DNA of 64,000 bases, from positions 8,923,501 through 8,987,500 of the forward strand of contig CM034388.1 in assembly GCA_019925095.2 (NCBI GenBank), read 5' to 3'. This DNA comes from Dendrolimus kikuchii. Lineage: Eukaryota; Arthropoda; Insecta; Lepidoptera; Lasiocampidae. This document shows, piece by piece, positions 11,801 to 24,579 of the stretch (position 1 is the first letter of the stretch; every line of letters begins with the position of its first letter). The notes below the pieces were generated by a model. The model was given only the letters and a program-made list of their open reading frames with translations, was not told the origin of the DNA and did not search any database. Position numbers and translations under genes: made by a program.

Positions 11801-12379
11801 CTGCGGGTTTGTAAGGGTTCGTTTAGCTTCTTTTAATAAAATAATTGTTCTGTTAATTATCCCAAGGTATTACAGTTCTTCCTTATAAAATTGTAGTCAT
11901 TATTATTAAAATGAACATAATAGATTATGTTGAAAAATTCACGCATGTCGTAAATGAAGCAAACTGATCCTTGCACGATGTTTGACGTAATACCTCCTCT
12001 GGGATAACATTACAGATATAAACCGTTTCACGCAGATGTGACGATGGGTGTAATACGTTACTTGTGATCTAATTGGGCCACATTCAATATCATTCACATT
12101 ATCGCAGGTGTGGGCCCCAGCATAAAAATTGGAGTTGTATATAGTATTATCTCTAGTTGCCAAGCCATAAACATAAAGAAATAGCATTATATAAGGTCTG
12201 TGACTTTTTTTTTGATGCGCAGGAGCAGGGGTGATACATTTCATAACATACTGAGTCTCTCTTGACTGTGGGGGTGGAACCGTACCACAAACTACTATGA
12301 ATACTACGTATGACCGATAAGCGCCGCGCAGCGTGTGCGAAGACTCTGGGCGGAACCAACTATTCCGCTAAACCTAAAC

Positions 12380-12995
12380 CTACGTCCCATACCCGGCACT
12401 TGTGTGGAAGAACATGAGCTAACGAGCGAAGCTACCCCCATTGTTCAACCGCGCAACAAGTTTAGGTCACCCAAGGATGCAGAGTGACCCACTTCACCAA
12501 CAGAGGCTGGACCCGTCGAATCCCCACAATGCGTGGACCCCTGCGATGGAATCATGGGAGGAGATTTTGCATACCTGTGTCTCCGGAGCAAGGAATATAT
12601 TACTCTCTTACGAGAGCTCCGGAGGCCAGTCTGCCGACGGCGTCTGAGGAGCGCGTGCGCAGCTCTCTCCCTTACTCTCTCAGCGGCTTCCTTTGCGGGG
12701 CATTACTGCCTCACAAAAGGAAGAAACCGCTGACCAGTGATCATCGCTGTGGAGCATGGCCTCAACCAGTCCCGCAGTGAATCGATCGGCCCTACAATGG
12801 CCTCGAGCTCGAACCTCTCAGGTTGCCATGCAGAGCATTCGACCAGCGTGTGAAACGAAGTGTCTAGCGCGCCGCACTCGCGGCACTGAGGGGAAGGCAG
12901 ACACCCCACAGTTTGATGCAGTTAATTATCGAAGCAACCGTGCCCGGTAAGTATCTGCGTCATCCTAAAGGTCAGAGTCCCGCTGAACCTGAAAA
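12380..12995 (-). pseudogene. R1-clade LINE ORF2 3' fragment
   Basis: Minus-strand frame 12703-12909 encodes CRECGALDTSFHTLVECSAW, the CCHC-type knuckle near the C terminus of R1-group non-LTR ORF2 proteins. Upstream of it in the element, a broken frame reads MTQ-ILTGHGCF, also an R1 signature. An in-frame stop interrupts the region, and nothing 5' of the RT tail remains. It abuts the 1.47-kb palindrome. A related copy is at 60715-61700. Confidence 0.75.
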
Positions 12996-12998
12996 TTA

Positions 12999-14464
12999 CG
13001 CATTTTTTTGTATTCAAAGACTTTACATATGGTTTGCTATGGTTTAATAACGACACTAAAATCATCGGTAAGCCATCATTTAGACAAAAAATTAATACAC
13101 ATTACAATTAATTACGAAATACGTGCATTATATCGATAGAAATAATGTTCAATTTTAGCGTGACGACTTACCTACTAATTATAATAAAAACACAATTACT
13201 TTAATTTTGGGATTAATCTGCAAATGTAACATGTATGACATGATCAAAATAATTAATAATTATAAAATCAAATATTACGGCATTGCTAAAAAATCACGAC
13301 ATTTTGTAATATGTAAGTAAAACCTCAGATTAATAATATTGAGAGACAAAGTTTTTACCTCACTTTGCTAAATGTCAGGCAAAGGAACTAAATCCGTACA
13401 GCATGAATATCAATATTATTCAATCAAACTGAACATCTTTGAATGACATAAAAATACGGAATTTTAGATTTTTCACATTATTGTGATTAAGATCATTATT
13501 ATATTTTTGTAGTTTGTATATATAATTAACGACAACATGCAATACTAATGTTAGACAAACAATATATAGGTGTGAGGGGTGTTCGAAGGTTATGGCAAGG
13601 ACAGTGGGTTAGGTTAGGTTATCTTTAGACCAAAGCCCACGAGCCGAGCGAGCGAAGCGAGCGTGCCGCGGTAGCGCCCGGCGAGTGGCAGAACCGACTT
13701 TAACTTTTATCAAAATTATCAACGAATAAATGGAAACCAGTTGGTTCTGCCACTCGCCAGCCGCTACCGCGGCACGCTCGCTTCGCTCGCTCGGCTCGTG
13801 GGCTTTGGTCTAAAGATAACCTAACCTAACCCACTGTCCTTGTCACTGGTTACACCTTCGACCACCCCTTACACCTATACTTTGTTCTGCTTACATTGGT
13901 ATTGCATGTAGTCGGTATTTATATATACAAACTAGAAAAATATATTAATTATCTTAGTTACAATAATGTGAAAAATCTAAAATTCCATACTTTCATGTCA
14001 TTCAATGATCTTCAGATTGATTGAATAATATTGATATTCATGCTGTATGGATTTAGTGTCTTTGCCTAACAAGTAGCAAAGTGAAGTAAAAACTTTGTCT
14101 CTTAATATTATTAATCTGAGGTTTCACCTACCAATTACAAAATATGGTGGTTTTTTAGCAATGCCGTAATAGTTGATTTTATAATGATTAATTATTTTGG
14201 TCATGTCATATATGTTACATTTGCAGACTAATCCCGAAATTAAATAAGTGATTGTGTTTTTATCACAACTAGGTGAGTCGTGACGCTAAAATTGAACATT
14301 ATTTTTATTTATATGATGCAGGTTTTTATTTACGTAATTAATTGTATTCGTTGAATTTTTAATTTTTTACCTAAATGCTTACGGGTTTCCGAATGACAAT
14401 TTTAGTGTCCTTATTACACCATAGATCAAACCATATTTATAGTCTTTAAATACAAAAATACGCA
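12999..14464. mobile_element. 1.47-kb palindromic foldback element
   Basis: Two arms of roughly 720 bp are reverse complements along their whole length, centred near 13715. Outer pairs: GTATTCAAAGACTTTACATA (13011) against CTTTAAATAC near 14450; TTCAATTTTAGCGTGACGAC against GTCGTGACGCTAAAATTGAA. The innermost part (13603-13828) is a family E core with GGTTAGGTTATCTTTAGACC on one side and its complement on the other. The arms differ by many substitutions and small indels. No ORF. Confidence 0.85.
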
Positions 14465-17390
14465 TTAGATATAACATGTCTAGAGAGAGCATTGCTAACA
14501 AACAACATCGCCAAAAACGGCATCAAAAACGCGAAGCGTTGCTAAATTCACTCTGTGTTTTCGGGATATCAGGAAAAAAATATTACCCCATTTTTTATAA
14601 TGAAATATTTTTTATGTAAGTGAAAAGTTTAAATAATCGTTATGATTTAATCGCTTTATGTGTTATAATTTAATATTACTCAGAGGTTTCAGTTTTTTTT
14701 TTAATAAAGTATTAGCAACAAAAGTTGTGTGTCTTGGAACGAACCATAAAAAAATACATGCACAAATATATTCATAACACATTCATAGCACATGTAGTAA
14801 TTTTAATTCGCAATAAAATGTCTGTACAGATATTAGTACATATTTATAAGTCTATTAATTACCAATACTAATATAATAATTAAAAAAAAGGTATTCATAA
14901 TGGTAAATTATTTTTGTGTTACACATCATGTTCACGAAGGTTATTAGATGACTATTTATAGCCCAAAGATTATCCTGCGCTAAAAGTCAGTGAAATCATT
15001 TGTAATAGTAGACTTGGAACGATTCGATAGGTTCATATTGGGTAGTAGGCTTTATGTATAATCCAAAGTTTATATCAGTAGTAGGAACTACGAGGTAGGT
15101 ACACGGGATAGTTTAATGTAGGGACTTAAGAGCAACTAAACCACTTGAAAAGGGCTATTATAGAAATAAAAATATTCATATCCAAAAGTTTTTATTCAAA
15201 CTAATTCAGTTTGATTATTTTCTGAACTAAAATTTGTTTTTTATCATATTAATATATTAAATTATTTCTTTAATAGGAATTAATGGAGATGCAGCTAACA
15301 GAATACAGACAAAATTAATATCTTAATTATGAGAATAAAGAGTTATCTATAATATTACTAGCGGCCTGGCGCGGATTCACTCGTGGTCTGTCCCGATCCC
15401 GTGGTATAAAGCGTCATGTTATATAGCCTATGACACTCCCTGTTAACGTAGCTTTCCAACAGTAAAATAATTTTTAAAATCGGTTTAGTAGATCCCGAGA
15501 TTACCACCTACAACGTCACAAACTAACAAACTTTACCTCTTTATAATATTAGTACAGATAACTCCGACCGAAGCATCTGCTTTAAACGATATTCAGTTTT
15601 TTTTACATCCTCTTTAACGATATTTGCAGCACGCATTCTGTCAATTCTATGTCAAACGTCATAAGGTAAATTAAAAAGTTTATATTGTCCAAAGCGCTAA
15701 GGTTAGATTAGAAATAATTTTATATGATGGTTAAGTATTCTTAAATTTTCTAATTATCCTTCACACAACTTACATCTTATCGGTCACGATCATATATAAT
15801 TATTTTAGGTACTTTATTTCAATACAATTGTGCCGTTGATAAGAAAATATAAAAAACATAGTGTAAAAATATCTCCGAAAATGATTCAAAATCCATCTCT
15901 TTGTCCAACAATATACTACAATTGGATCCGTAGGAAGTCTAAAACGTAATATAAACTAGTTTAAGAAAACCGGACACACAAACATTACATGTCTGTTTTC
16001 TATAGATTTTTTCAATTATTCATATTTCATAAATATATAAAAAAAATCGTAACAAAAGTCCCCAAATTTTGGAAAATAAGTCACACTTATCACCTGAAAA
16101 CATCACTCAATTCGATAACCTTGAAAATGTCGAAATTAAATTTCATGTTTTTACAAAGAAATCATGAGAAAAGTGTTAAGTTTTCCGATTAAATGACATC
16201 TCATCCTTATCCTTTCCCGTTTTAAAATAGTTCCGACACATTTTAATAGCGCAGGCCGGCATAATATTTTTTTTTGCGAGAGCTCTAACCAGTAAAGTAA
16301 TCAAAACGACACTAACAGGCGTGGGAAGCCACTGAAGCCAGTGCACCAATTTTGGTGCACTGTTTTTGGGCCGTTTTTGTGCAATTGATGCGTGATCTAG
16401 ACGTTTATATGATCTAAGATAATAATATATTATTCAACTTTATTATTCTCAATAAAAAAGAATTAATAATTTACACAAATTTGATCTATCAGTAACTAGC
16501 AATTAAGTAGACCTCGCTTAACTTTATTGCCAATTAACCACTGTTGAGAGCTTTCTATATACCTGGTTAGACTGACTAATTAACTATTATGGGGTACAGG
16601 CCCCTCCTATAGGAAGGGTAATTCGATGAGGTTTTGTTTCCAGTATAGATCTTGAGTGATCAGCAAGCGTAAGGATAAGTTTTTATCTGATTTCAGAAAG
16701 TTTGTAAACATTGTGTGTTACAATATAAGACAGTATAATTCCTTGTAACATCAAAGTAACATATTAGCCTTTTACCTGTCTTTAAAATAATAGTTTTTGT
16801 GGTAGCCCAAAAATCACATATAATTCAGATTTTCCACACAGAAACATTTTTTTTCATGTAACCATTGTTTTTTTAACAAAGTTTATATATTCTTAAATTA
16901 TTATTTTAAATTGTGCATTGTAATTGTAAAACATTAATCTTCAAGTGACCATCAAGAACTTTAATTACATAAATAAAAATAATTAAAAATAAAATTCAAA
17001 GTAAAGATATGATAGACAGAATGGGTATTTCCATGCTAAAAGGGTAATCACAATTAACCAATGTAATATGATCCAACTGCAAAGGCACACACATTTAACC
17101 TAACCTATATTCTAAAACTCTTGAGAAACTTAAGTTGTGGTCAGGTTAAGAATCCTAGTGGAGGACATGGTAGAAACTATAGTGGGCCACCTTTTGGACA
17201 CTTCACCCATAGAAAAAGTGAATATGTCATATAAAAATTAAAGGAAAATATGCAGAATAAAGAATTTTACAATTTTTTCCCTAACATTTTCTTCGTTGTA
17301 TTTGTTTTCCTTTTAGTAACTTTGAAATGAGATTGTTATAGTTTTCTAGGAACAAAAATATATTCCTGAAATTTTTAAAAAAATTAAGTA
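14465..17390. other. Intergenic region upstream of WDR6
   Basis: AT-rich sequence with one family F repeat (15358-15560). A sequence GTCAAACGTCATAAGG at about 15652 resembles the TGACGTTTGAC-like words seen near insect housekeeping promoters, but no transcription start can be assigned. I see no convincing non-coding or coding first exon for WDR6 here, though a short one could be missed. Confidence 0.4.
15358..15560 (+). repeat. Repeat family F, copy 1 (SINE-like)
   Basis: About 200 bp shared with 31240-31441 in the same orientation: ACTAGCGGCCTGGCGCGG start, AGCTTTCCAACAGTAAAA, AAAATCGGTTTAGTAGATCC, and the end TAATATTAGTA. The layout resembles common lepidopteran non-autonomous retroelements. 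The class is inferred. Confidence 0.7.
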
Positions 17391-17717
17391 ATGTTACTCA
17401 AATGTGTATTTTATCTTGCAGGAGTTGGCAGCAAAATATACATATACAAACAATCAAACCCTAATATTTGTATAGAAAGAATTCATGCACTAAATGGACA
17501 GAAAATTTTAGGTGTTGTACCAAATGAATGTGGCAGTAAAATTTTAGTTTATGGTGGCAAACAGTTAACAGTAATAAATGTAGATTCTAATACAAATGGA
17601 GATATAAGTAATAAGTTCATTAAATTATTTGAGCCAATAGTCTGTGATGATTGGTTGCATGCTGCCATATGGAGTGATAATACTGCTGTTCTCTTGACAG
17701 CTCATAATGTTGTACAG
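17391..17717 (+). CDS. WDR6: WDR6 exon 1 (as modelled)
   Basis: 327 nt, residues 1-109, ending CAG|GTAAGA on a codon boundary. Begins MLLKCVFYLAGVGSKIYIYK; LAGVGSKIYIY resembles the first blade of WDR6 homologues. If the acceptor at 17420-17421 is used, coding would start at 17422 in phase 1. Confidence 0.75.
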
Positions 17718-20700
17718 GTAAGAAATAAAGGAACTCAGAATATAACAAAAGTGGCTGCCTGACTGTGATTTTTTCTATATGTGCCCTAAAAAACTTGCAA
17801 TTTGGACCTTATTGTGTTTGCCCCACAAATGCTTGCCATAATGCCAGGTATAACACTAAGATCTCCCTACATAATTCATAGCAGCAGCATTTCTACTTTA
17901 TATTTTATCCTTCTATTTTGGCCAATTCATCATTTCATATCAATTTACCATATCTTTCATAAATTATGCTCAATGTTATTCTTATACATAAGCTTTGTTA
18001 CTGACAGATTAAAAAAAATCTGATTTTTATCTAAATTGGCCCACTAATTGTCTTCAATATAATAATACACTATTCATATAGTTTTTCATGTGGCCCTGAA
18101 GGTTTATATTAACTCTACAGTACAATTACTTGTTCAATTACATCATTTCACCAAGGTATAAATACTTTTAATCTTTCTTCAGTTAATAAATGTTAGGCTT
18201 GTAGATGTAACAAACATTTTAATATGTTTCAAAAATACTTAAATAACTATTTAAGTACATAAATTATATTTGAACTTTAATTTTCTTTAAATAAATTCTC
18301 TAATCTATATATTTCTCATTGCAGAAATGGAATATAAAATCACAAACTTTGCTTAGCAAACATTCAAGTAAAAACAACTCAATATTATATAGTGGATTGC
18401 TGCTGCCATTAGAAAATGATGTGCTTGCAATGGCCGGAACTGTTTTTTCTGAGGTGATCATTCATCACATAAGTGATGATAAACCTCTACATTGTTTAAA
18501 AGGACACAAAGTAATATAATTTTATTATTTTATATTTACTATCTACTAAAAACTAGCTTAAGTTATACCATTTAAATTCTGCATGTAATATTGTTCATAA
18601 TATTTGCTATTTCAAATGTAATATTAATATAATATTGCAATAAATGATATGCTCATATTAAATTTTGCAAAACGTTGCTTTTAGCCCATTTCTATGTCTC
18701 ATTAACATTATGCCTACTTCCAAAACAACAATCATAAAAATGATGTGGGAAATGGGCAGCACAAATATGTACACATCATTTACAAATATAGAATACTCAC
18801 ACTGCCCACTTTCTCATCACTTTCACATTTGCTACCATGGAAATAGGCACATTGTAAATGAGGCATAAGAGTAGTGATAGTAGCTAAGACTATAGTGTAT
18901 CTCGCTACAATTACTTAAATTCAAGTTCTGGTGGAAGTTATAAGATAATTAAGCAGTTCATTTTTTAATTTATGTGATATCATATTCATTTGATGTGACA
19001 CCATGTGTAAAGAAAACATTTTCTGGTGAACAACACATTTATAATTATTTTTATGAATGTTACAAGCCCCTACATTCACCATAAAAATTTGGGAGTCTAA
19101 TGCCCGGTTTCTGAGGTACTTGTAACTGTAGTTTATATTGGGCGTTTATCTGTTCCATATCTTTTTTTGATGTTTATCTCTCCAAGTCATAGTTCAAAAG
19201 TAACCTAAAACATAATTATTTGTATTGAATTGTAAGGACAGCAGTTCCTCGGAGTTGGGTATGGAAATACTGCAGATTATTTCTACTATGTCTATACTTC
19301 GAAACTTAAGGATACATAGAAATCCATTCGAATTATTTACAGATGAAGAATTTAAAATGAGATGTCGGTTCAACAAGGGTACTGTGATGCAACTATGTAA
19401 AAAAAAAACCTGCATTAGCACCTATTATTAATCTTAAATACACATTTTCCATGTTGGAGCAAATTTGTATATCTTTATGCAACTAGTACTTTTCAGGTAG
19501 GTATTGGTGATAATATAAATGTCCATAAAACCTCTGTATCAAGAGTGATATTTAAATTAAGTAAATAAATACCAAAAATATCCAGAACTAGCATAAGCAT
19601 GCCAAATCCAGAACACCTCAGAGAAGTGAAGGCACATTTTATATGCCAATTATACGGCAAAGTGTATCCAAATATTATGAAAAATCAAACACAATTTGAC
19701 AAAATATCACAAATGTTTTTTTATGACAATGAATAATCATTTATACATCTATGAAATTTTATAGATATATTATTTAAAATGACCAAAATGACTAAGTCGC
19801 TAAAATAGAAATTATTTGGTATATTACTAGTTGTAATGAACTAGTGATGAGTTAAAATAGTAAAATAAATATAAGATATTCTTTCTTAAATAGATCCATC
19901 TAGTGGCGAGTTTTGGTACTAGTTATCAGTTTCATAGTTATTGATATGATACATGTATTCAGACACTCAATAAAAGTTAACATAAGTTTATCTATTACAT
20001 AACTTCATAGAATATGTTATTGAACTCATAATTGGTAACCTCAGAAACCGGACATATATGAAATTTATAAAGAAAATTATATCATTTATTTTGGAAATGC
20101 ATATTCTTTTATTATTTCAGGGTGTAATATTCTCAATATCTTGTCATCCAGCTAAACACCTAATTGTTACAACATCAGATGATCGATCTATACGTGTCTG
20201 GAGCCCAAGAGATTTACCACAATATTCAATCCATACAATTGAGTTTTGGACACATGTTAGCATTGATTGTAAAAAAATTCTTTATGGACATACAGCCAGG
20301 GTTATGAGATCTTGTATATCAGATCACAATGTTATATCAGTAGGAGAGGATTCAGCTGTATGTCATTGGGATTTTCAAGGAAACCTGTTGAAAAAGTCTA
20401 TAGCACATCAAAATGGTGAAATCTGGTGTGTTGATACTAATAACAAGCTAGTTGTAACTGGTGGTGCTGACGGTGGTGTAATATGTCATCCAGTAATAAC
20501 TTCCGTTAATTATTGTGATAATAGGACTATCCATTTTCAAATGGGTACACCCAAAAATCTTAAGTTCACAAAAAGAAAAAACTTAGTGATACTCAATGAG
20601 GCGCATTTAATATATTACGATATATTTAATGATGTATATACCAAATATGAACTAACACATGAAACAACATACAAGATATTAGTTATTTTTGATTGTAAAC

Positions 20701-22787
20701 ACAAAATAGCCGTGGTAGATATGAGTGGTAAACTAGATTTATATGAAGAAGGCACTGAAAATATTGCTAAATTGGTTAAAACTATAAACACTAAATTAGA
20801 TATTGGTAGGATATATTCAATGCATTTCATTACAGATAATCTTTTAGGGTTTTGCTCAGATAATGGTGCTATAAATATAATAGACATCAAAAATAAAGAA
20901 CCAAAAGTTTATGATTCTTTTATTTTGCCACCATGCAAGGAAAGGTGGCTTACAGCAGCTACTAAAACGCATAAGGACTTATATGTTTTTGGTGATAGAT
21001 GTGGAAATTTACATATTTATAAAACAGGCCAGGCAAACCCTGTACAAAGCTTTAGTAAGATCCATGGCAGATATGGACCAACTTCAATTAGTACTAACTG
21101 TAGTGAAATTATCACTACAGGAAGAGATGGAACTATTAAATATTTTGCATTTAGTGACAATAATCTGGTTTCAAATTATTTTAAATACATGCATTGCAAG
21201 GATTTGGAATTTGAATGGATTGAAACATTTCTAGGATCCAACTCAGAACTTGTGTGTGGTTTTCGAGAGCGTTTGTTTATAATTTGTGATTTACAGAGTA
21301 ATACAAATATTGTGGAAATTCCTTGCGGTGGCGGCCACAGGTCTTGGGATATTATTTCCTATAACAACAACAATGAAGAATTTATTCAGTTTGTCTATAT
21401 TAAAAATTCAAACATTATCACAGCTACTATTCATATGTCTAGAATTAGACCAGTGCATGTTATTGATGGATGGCATTCAAAAGAAATTAATTGTTTGAAG
21501 ACTTTTAAAAGTAATATATTAGACACCATATTTTATGTTTCTGGCTCTGAAGACACTACGTTGAGAATAACAGAATCTAGCAAAGGGTACAATTTTAGAA
21601 AAAGGGCTGTATTTAAAAAATTATCTAGTGTAAAAGCACTTTGTGTTTATGAATTAGACACTGGAGTTTTTTTAGTATTAAGTGCAGGTGGTCGTGCGCA
21701 AATATGTATAAAGACTGTTAGTATTGCAAGTTACCCTGATATAAAAATTCGTGAAGAAGTTAACTATATGATAAAAGGCACAGACAAAGAGAGGAAAGGT
21801 GATAAAAGCTGGCGAGAATGTACGACTGACTTTGATCCTGAGACGAGAGTTATGGATATAGACTTAATTAAGCATGGAGACATTTTTCATGTATTTGTCG
21901 GTTGTTCTGATGCAGTAATTCGCATTTTTACATACAATTTTAATGAAAGCAACAGAAAATTTAAGTTTGATAAAGAAATTAAATACCACAAAACTTGTAT
22001 ACTGAAAACAAAATGCTTAAGATTATCCAACCATAATATATTAGTTATTTGCACATCTAGAGGTGAAGTAACTTTGTGGGATATAACAGATCTAAATTCA
22101 GATGATGTTGAGCCATTTTTTATAATAATGACAAATAAGTCTGGTATTAACAGTTTTAGTTTCACTTGTATCAGTGATATTCAATTTCTAATAGCTACAG
22201 GGGGTGATGACAATGCTATACATTTAAATTTGCTCAAAATTGCTGACCAAAATAATTTAGCATCAACCATAGTTACCCAGCAATGGACGTCTTCTCAGAA
22301 TCACAGCTCTCAGATAACTGGCTTGTGTTTCTTAGACAGATACTTGTTGTCAGTGTCTGTAGACCAGAGGGTTACTTTGTTTGAATGGAAGATATCTGAG
22401 GATGGCATACAGTGCAATTTTTTGTCTCAACATTGGACCGATATCGCCGATGTCCATGGTCTCGATTTAATAAAATTTTGTGGGTAAGTCCTCGTTTTAT
22501 GTTAATGATCGACCCCCAAATTTTAATATATGTAAAACCCGGGAAGACTACTTGGTTTTTTATTGGGCGATAGGAGTTTCTTGGTAATCTTCTACCGTGC
22601 TATTAGTACAAACTTTTCCGGTTTTATACTATGTGAATTCTCTATATACTTACCTTATGTGCAAACTTTGAATGTCAATCTACATTTTTTTGTGGTATTA
22701 ATTATTTATTTGTCTGTTCGTAGGGATTCCGTAACGATATGTGTTTTTGGGAAAGGAATGGAAGTACTATCGATACCTATTAGGTAG
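17391..22787 (+). CDS. WDR6: WDR6-like WD40 repeat protein (tRNA ribose-methylation partner)
   Basis: Spliced CDS, join of 17391-17717, 18325-18510, 20121-22483 and 22724-22787; 979 residues, close to the usual WDR6 length. The family (yeast Rtt10/Trm734) partners the FTSJ1/Trm7 methyltransferase in 2'-O-methylation of tRNA position 34. WD40 signatures run throughout: SIRVWSPRD (about 194-202), the family motif LYGHTARV (about 225-232), GEDSAVCHW (about 246-254) and TGGADGGV (about 284-291). Later blades include SGSEDTTLR and TGGDDNAIH. The protein has no signal peptide or membrane segment. ATG 17391 follows an in-frame stop directly. However, a fair acceptor at 17421 (ATCTTGCAG) leaves open that an upstream exon supplies the first residues. 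All later junctions keep frame. Confidence 0.88.
18325..18510 (+). CDS. WDR6: WDR6 exon 2
   Basis: 186 nt, 62 residues, phase 0 at both ends. Acceptor TCTCATTGCAG, donor AAA|GTAATA. Encodes KWNIKSQ to CLKGHK; the terminal GHK opens a WD40 blade completed by exon 3 (GVIFSISCHP). Confidence 0.88.
19225..19690 (+). pseudogene. PIF/Harbinger (HARBI1-like) transposase fragment
   Basis: In WDR6 intron 2, sense orientation. The frame at 19225-19431 reads LRIHRNPFELFTDEEFKMR, matching the N terminus of HARBI1-type transposases (NPF, DEEF and R-rich context). A second frame at about 19500-19660 reads GIGDNINVHKTSVSRVIFK and MPNPEHLREVKAHF, the HTH region and the start of the catalytic part. Stops and frame breaks separate the pieces, and the DDE core is missing. 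It is an inactive relic. Its age relative to the gene is unknown. Confidence 0.7.
20121..22483 (+). CDS. WDR6: WDR6 exon 3
   Basis: 2363 nt, the bulk of the protein, phase 0 start after TTATTTCAG, ending two bases into a Gly codon at the donor GG|GTAAGT. The frame remains open 21 codons upstream of the acceptor; those are intronic. It holds most WD40 blades, including LYGHTARV. Confidence 0.93.
22724..22787 (+). CDS. WDR6: WDR6 exon 4
   Basis: 64 nt completing the Gly codon and adding DSVTICVFGKGMEVLSIPIR before TAG at 22785-22787. Acceptor TTCGTAG. The phase fits exon 3 exactly, and the hydrophobic GKGMEVLSI tail resembles the last strand of WDR6 proteins. Confidence 0.85.
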
Positions 22788-22822
22788 AAAGGCACAATTG
22801 GAGCAACTTTAAGAAAAGCTAG

Positions 22823-23044
22823 GGCCAAAATCAAGTATTTAAAACTGTCTTATTAAAGAAAAGGAGTATCTCTATACCTCATCCAACTATTGCTGTTAAT
22901 GACAAAGACTGTGGTAATGAAGGTAAAGTCCCTAGGATCTTTTCATATTTGGATTTTGAAGAATTTGGATTATCTGTCACCAGGAGAAAAAATTCCAATG
23001 CCCACTTACTGTGGGGATATGTTGAAAAAATATATTCAACGTAA
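22823..23044 (+). other. ATG-less open frame in the WDR6 3' region
   Basis: A 73-codon frame bounded by stops, without ATG, between the WDR6 stop and its likely polyadenylation signal. It reads ISIPHPTIAVNDKDCGNEG then FSYLDFEEFGLSVTRR and ends GYVEKIYST. The composition looks protein-like, not like an AT-rich 3' UTR. It may be an alternative last exon, a leftover exon of another gene or an element remnant. I do not recognise it. Confidence 0.3.
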
Positions 23045-23161
23045 ATAGTTAAGTTTTGTTAATGATCTTTTATAATTCTGTAAATAATTACTTCGCAACT
23101 TTTGTTATTACTGTTCATAGAATACATTTTTTTTTACTAAATACCTATTTTTATTTTATGG

Positions 23162-23167
23162 AATAAA
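23162..23167 (+). promoter_or_regulatory. Candidate WDR6 polyadenylation signal
   Basis: AATAAA 375 bp after the WDR6 stop codon, the first clear signal on this strand. Cleavage would follow within about 30 bp. Confidence 0.5.
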
Positions 23168-23169
23168 AG

Positions 23170-24299
23170 TAATAATTCACGCTTGACAGAGGAATTATGT
23201 TTCTAGAGTTCCGTAAGTATTTAAAGAAAAATATAATGCTTAGACAATCGTCTTGCCCAACTGTTTGTTTATGTACTTGTGTCATAATAATGGTTTATCT
23301 TTTTCATTCATCAATGTAGTTGCAAACCTTTGGTTGAAATCTAGCTAGCTATCTAAATTTTATATTGTTGTTTGAATATTTTGACAAACACTTATGAGTT
23401 ATTTCCTTAAAAACTGTATATAAATTATTTGACTACATAACAAATTGTTTAAAAAAAAATCCGCGAATTGTATGTCAGTATACTGTGAAAAGCTCCCTTG
23501 GTTATAACGAGTCTGCTTTAAACTAGCTAAAATACCATGACAACCTAGATCTTTATTGCATACCAGATAAGATAATGTACATAATACAGATTACATAATA
23601 ACACAATATCATATATAAAAATGTTTTATCGGTATTCTAGAAGGGTTTTATCTCACTCAGTAGTTGTTTAACCTTCGTTGATTGCGGTTATCTGTTAGTC
23701 CTTGACTGTGACAGAAGGCGATTGGTAATGATTGTATGACGACTGTAAGAATGACCTAAATGTACTCAATAGCAAAGTATGTTCAATATACCCCTGCTAC
23801 ACCTGCGATAATGTAGCGTTAAAATTAACGCCGTTGATAATTAGCTACATAAGTGTATATCTTTCAAAGTATAACGTCATTAATATTGTCGCATCTCAAA
23901 TAACTATAGCATTAACTCTTGACTAACTAACACTAATATTATTCCCGGTGTAGCAGAGGCACGAGAATGTTTGTTGCCATGTAATAGGAAAATCGCGCCT
24001 ACTACAAATCTCGGTCACAACATGCTGCCGTTGCCAAGGATGCCGCAACCAAAATCCCATACAAGAAAACAATTATAGAAGGCATCTTTTTCTTTTAAAC
24101 TATTCATGATGCACCTATGTTAAAACCTATTTACATAAATATTTTCTTATTGCTTTTTTTCTCGTGGTATAATCCGTTCTGGACTCCCAGGATTACAGTA
24201 TGGTAATGTTGGACTACCGAGGGCATGCTCGAACCTACCAATTGAACCACCCCGATTCTCTACTGCATCATTGTAATGCTATTGTTTTAGAAACCGAAC
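23170..24299. other. Intergenic, nothing recognised
   Basis: AT-rich sequence between WDR6 and the family P copy at 24308. No ORF with a recognisable domain, no RNA gene and no repeat that I can place. Confidence 0.4.
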
Positions 24300-24579
24300 A
24301 TAACATAGTTTTTTTGTTTTTCCGACGTTTCGGCTACTTTTTAGTGGCCGTGATCACGGAAGACAAAGATGTCAAGTGTCAACGAGTATTGTTAAAATTT
24401 TATTTAGCCTACCACCAACTTGTTAATTTTAATTATTTAGTTTTAATTTTGTTTATGGTTATTATTTACTCTATGGGAGCCTAATCTAATTTACTACCGC
24501 TTCGCAACATGTTATGGCTTGAAGAGAAGAAGCGGCGCAAGAAACTCTTCAGCAAACATGCCTAGCTCTAATAATTTTA

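Noticed and set aside
24195..24275. Minus-strand tRNA-like A-box (TGGTTCAATTGG) followed by GGTTCGA
   Set aside because: The two boxes are almost adjacent, leaving no room for an anticodon arm. At best a deleted tRNA pseudogene or SINE head.
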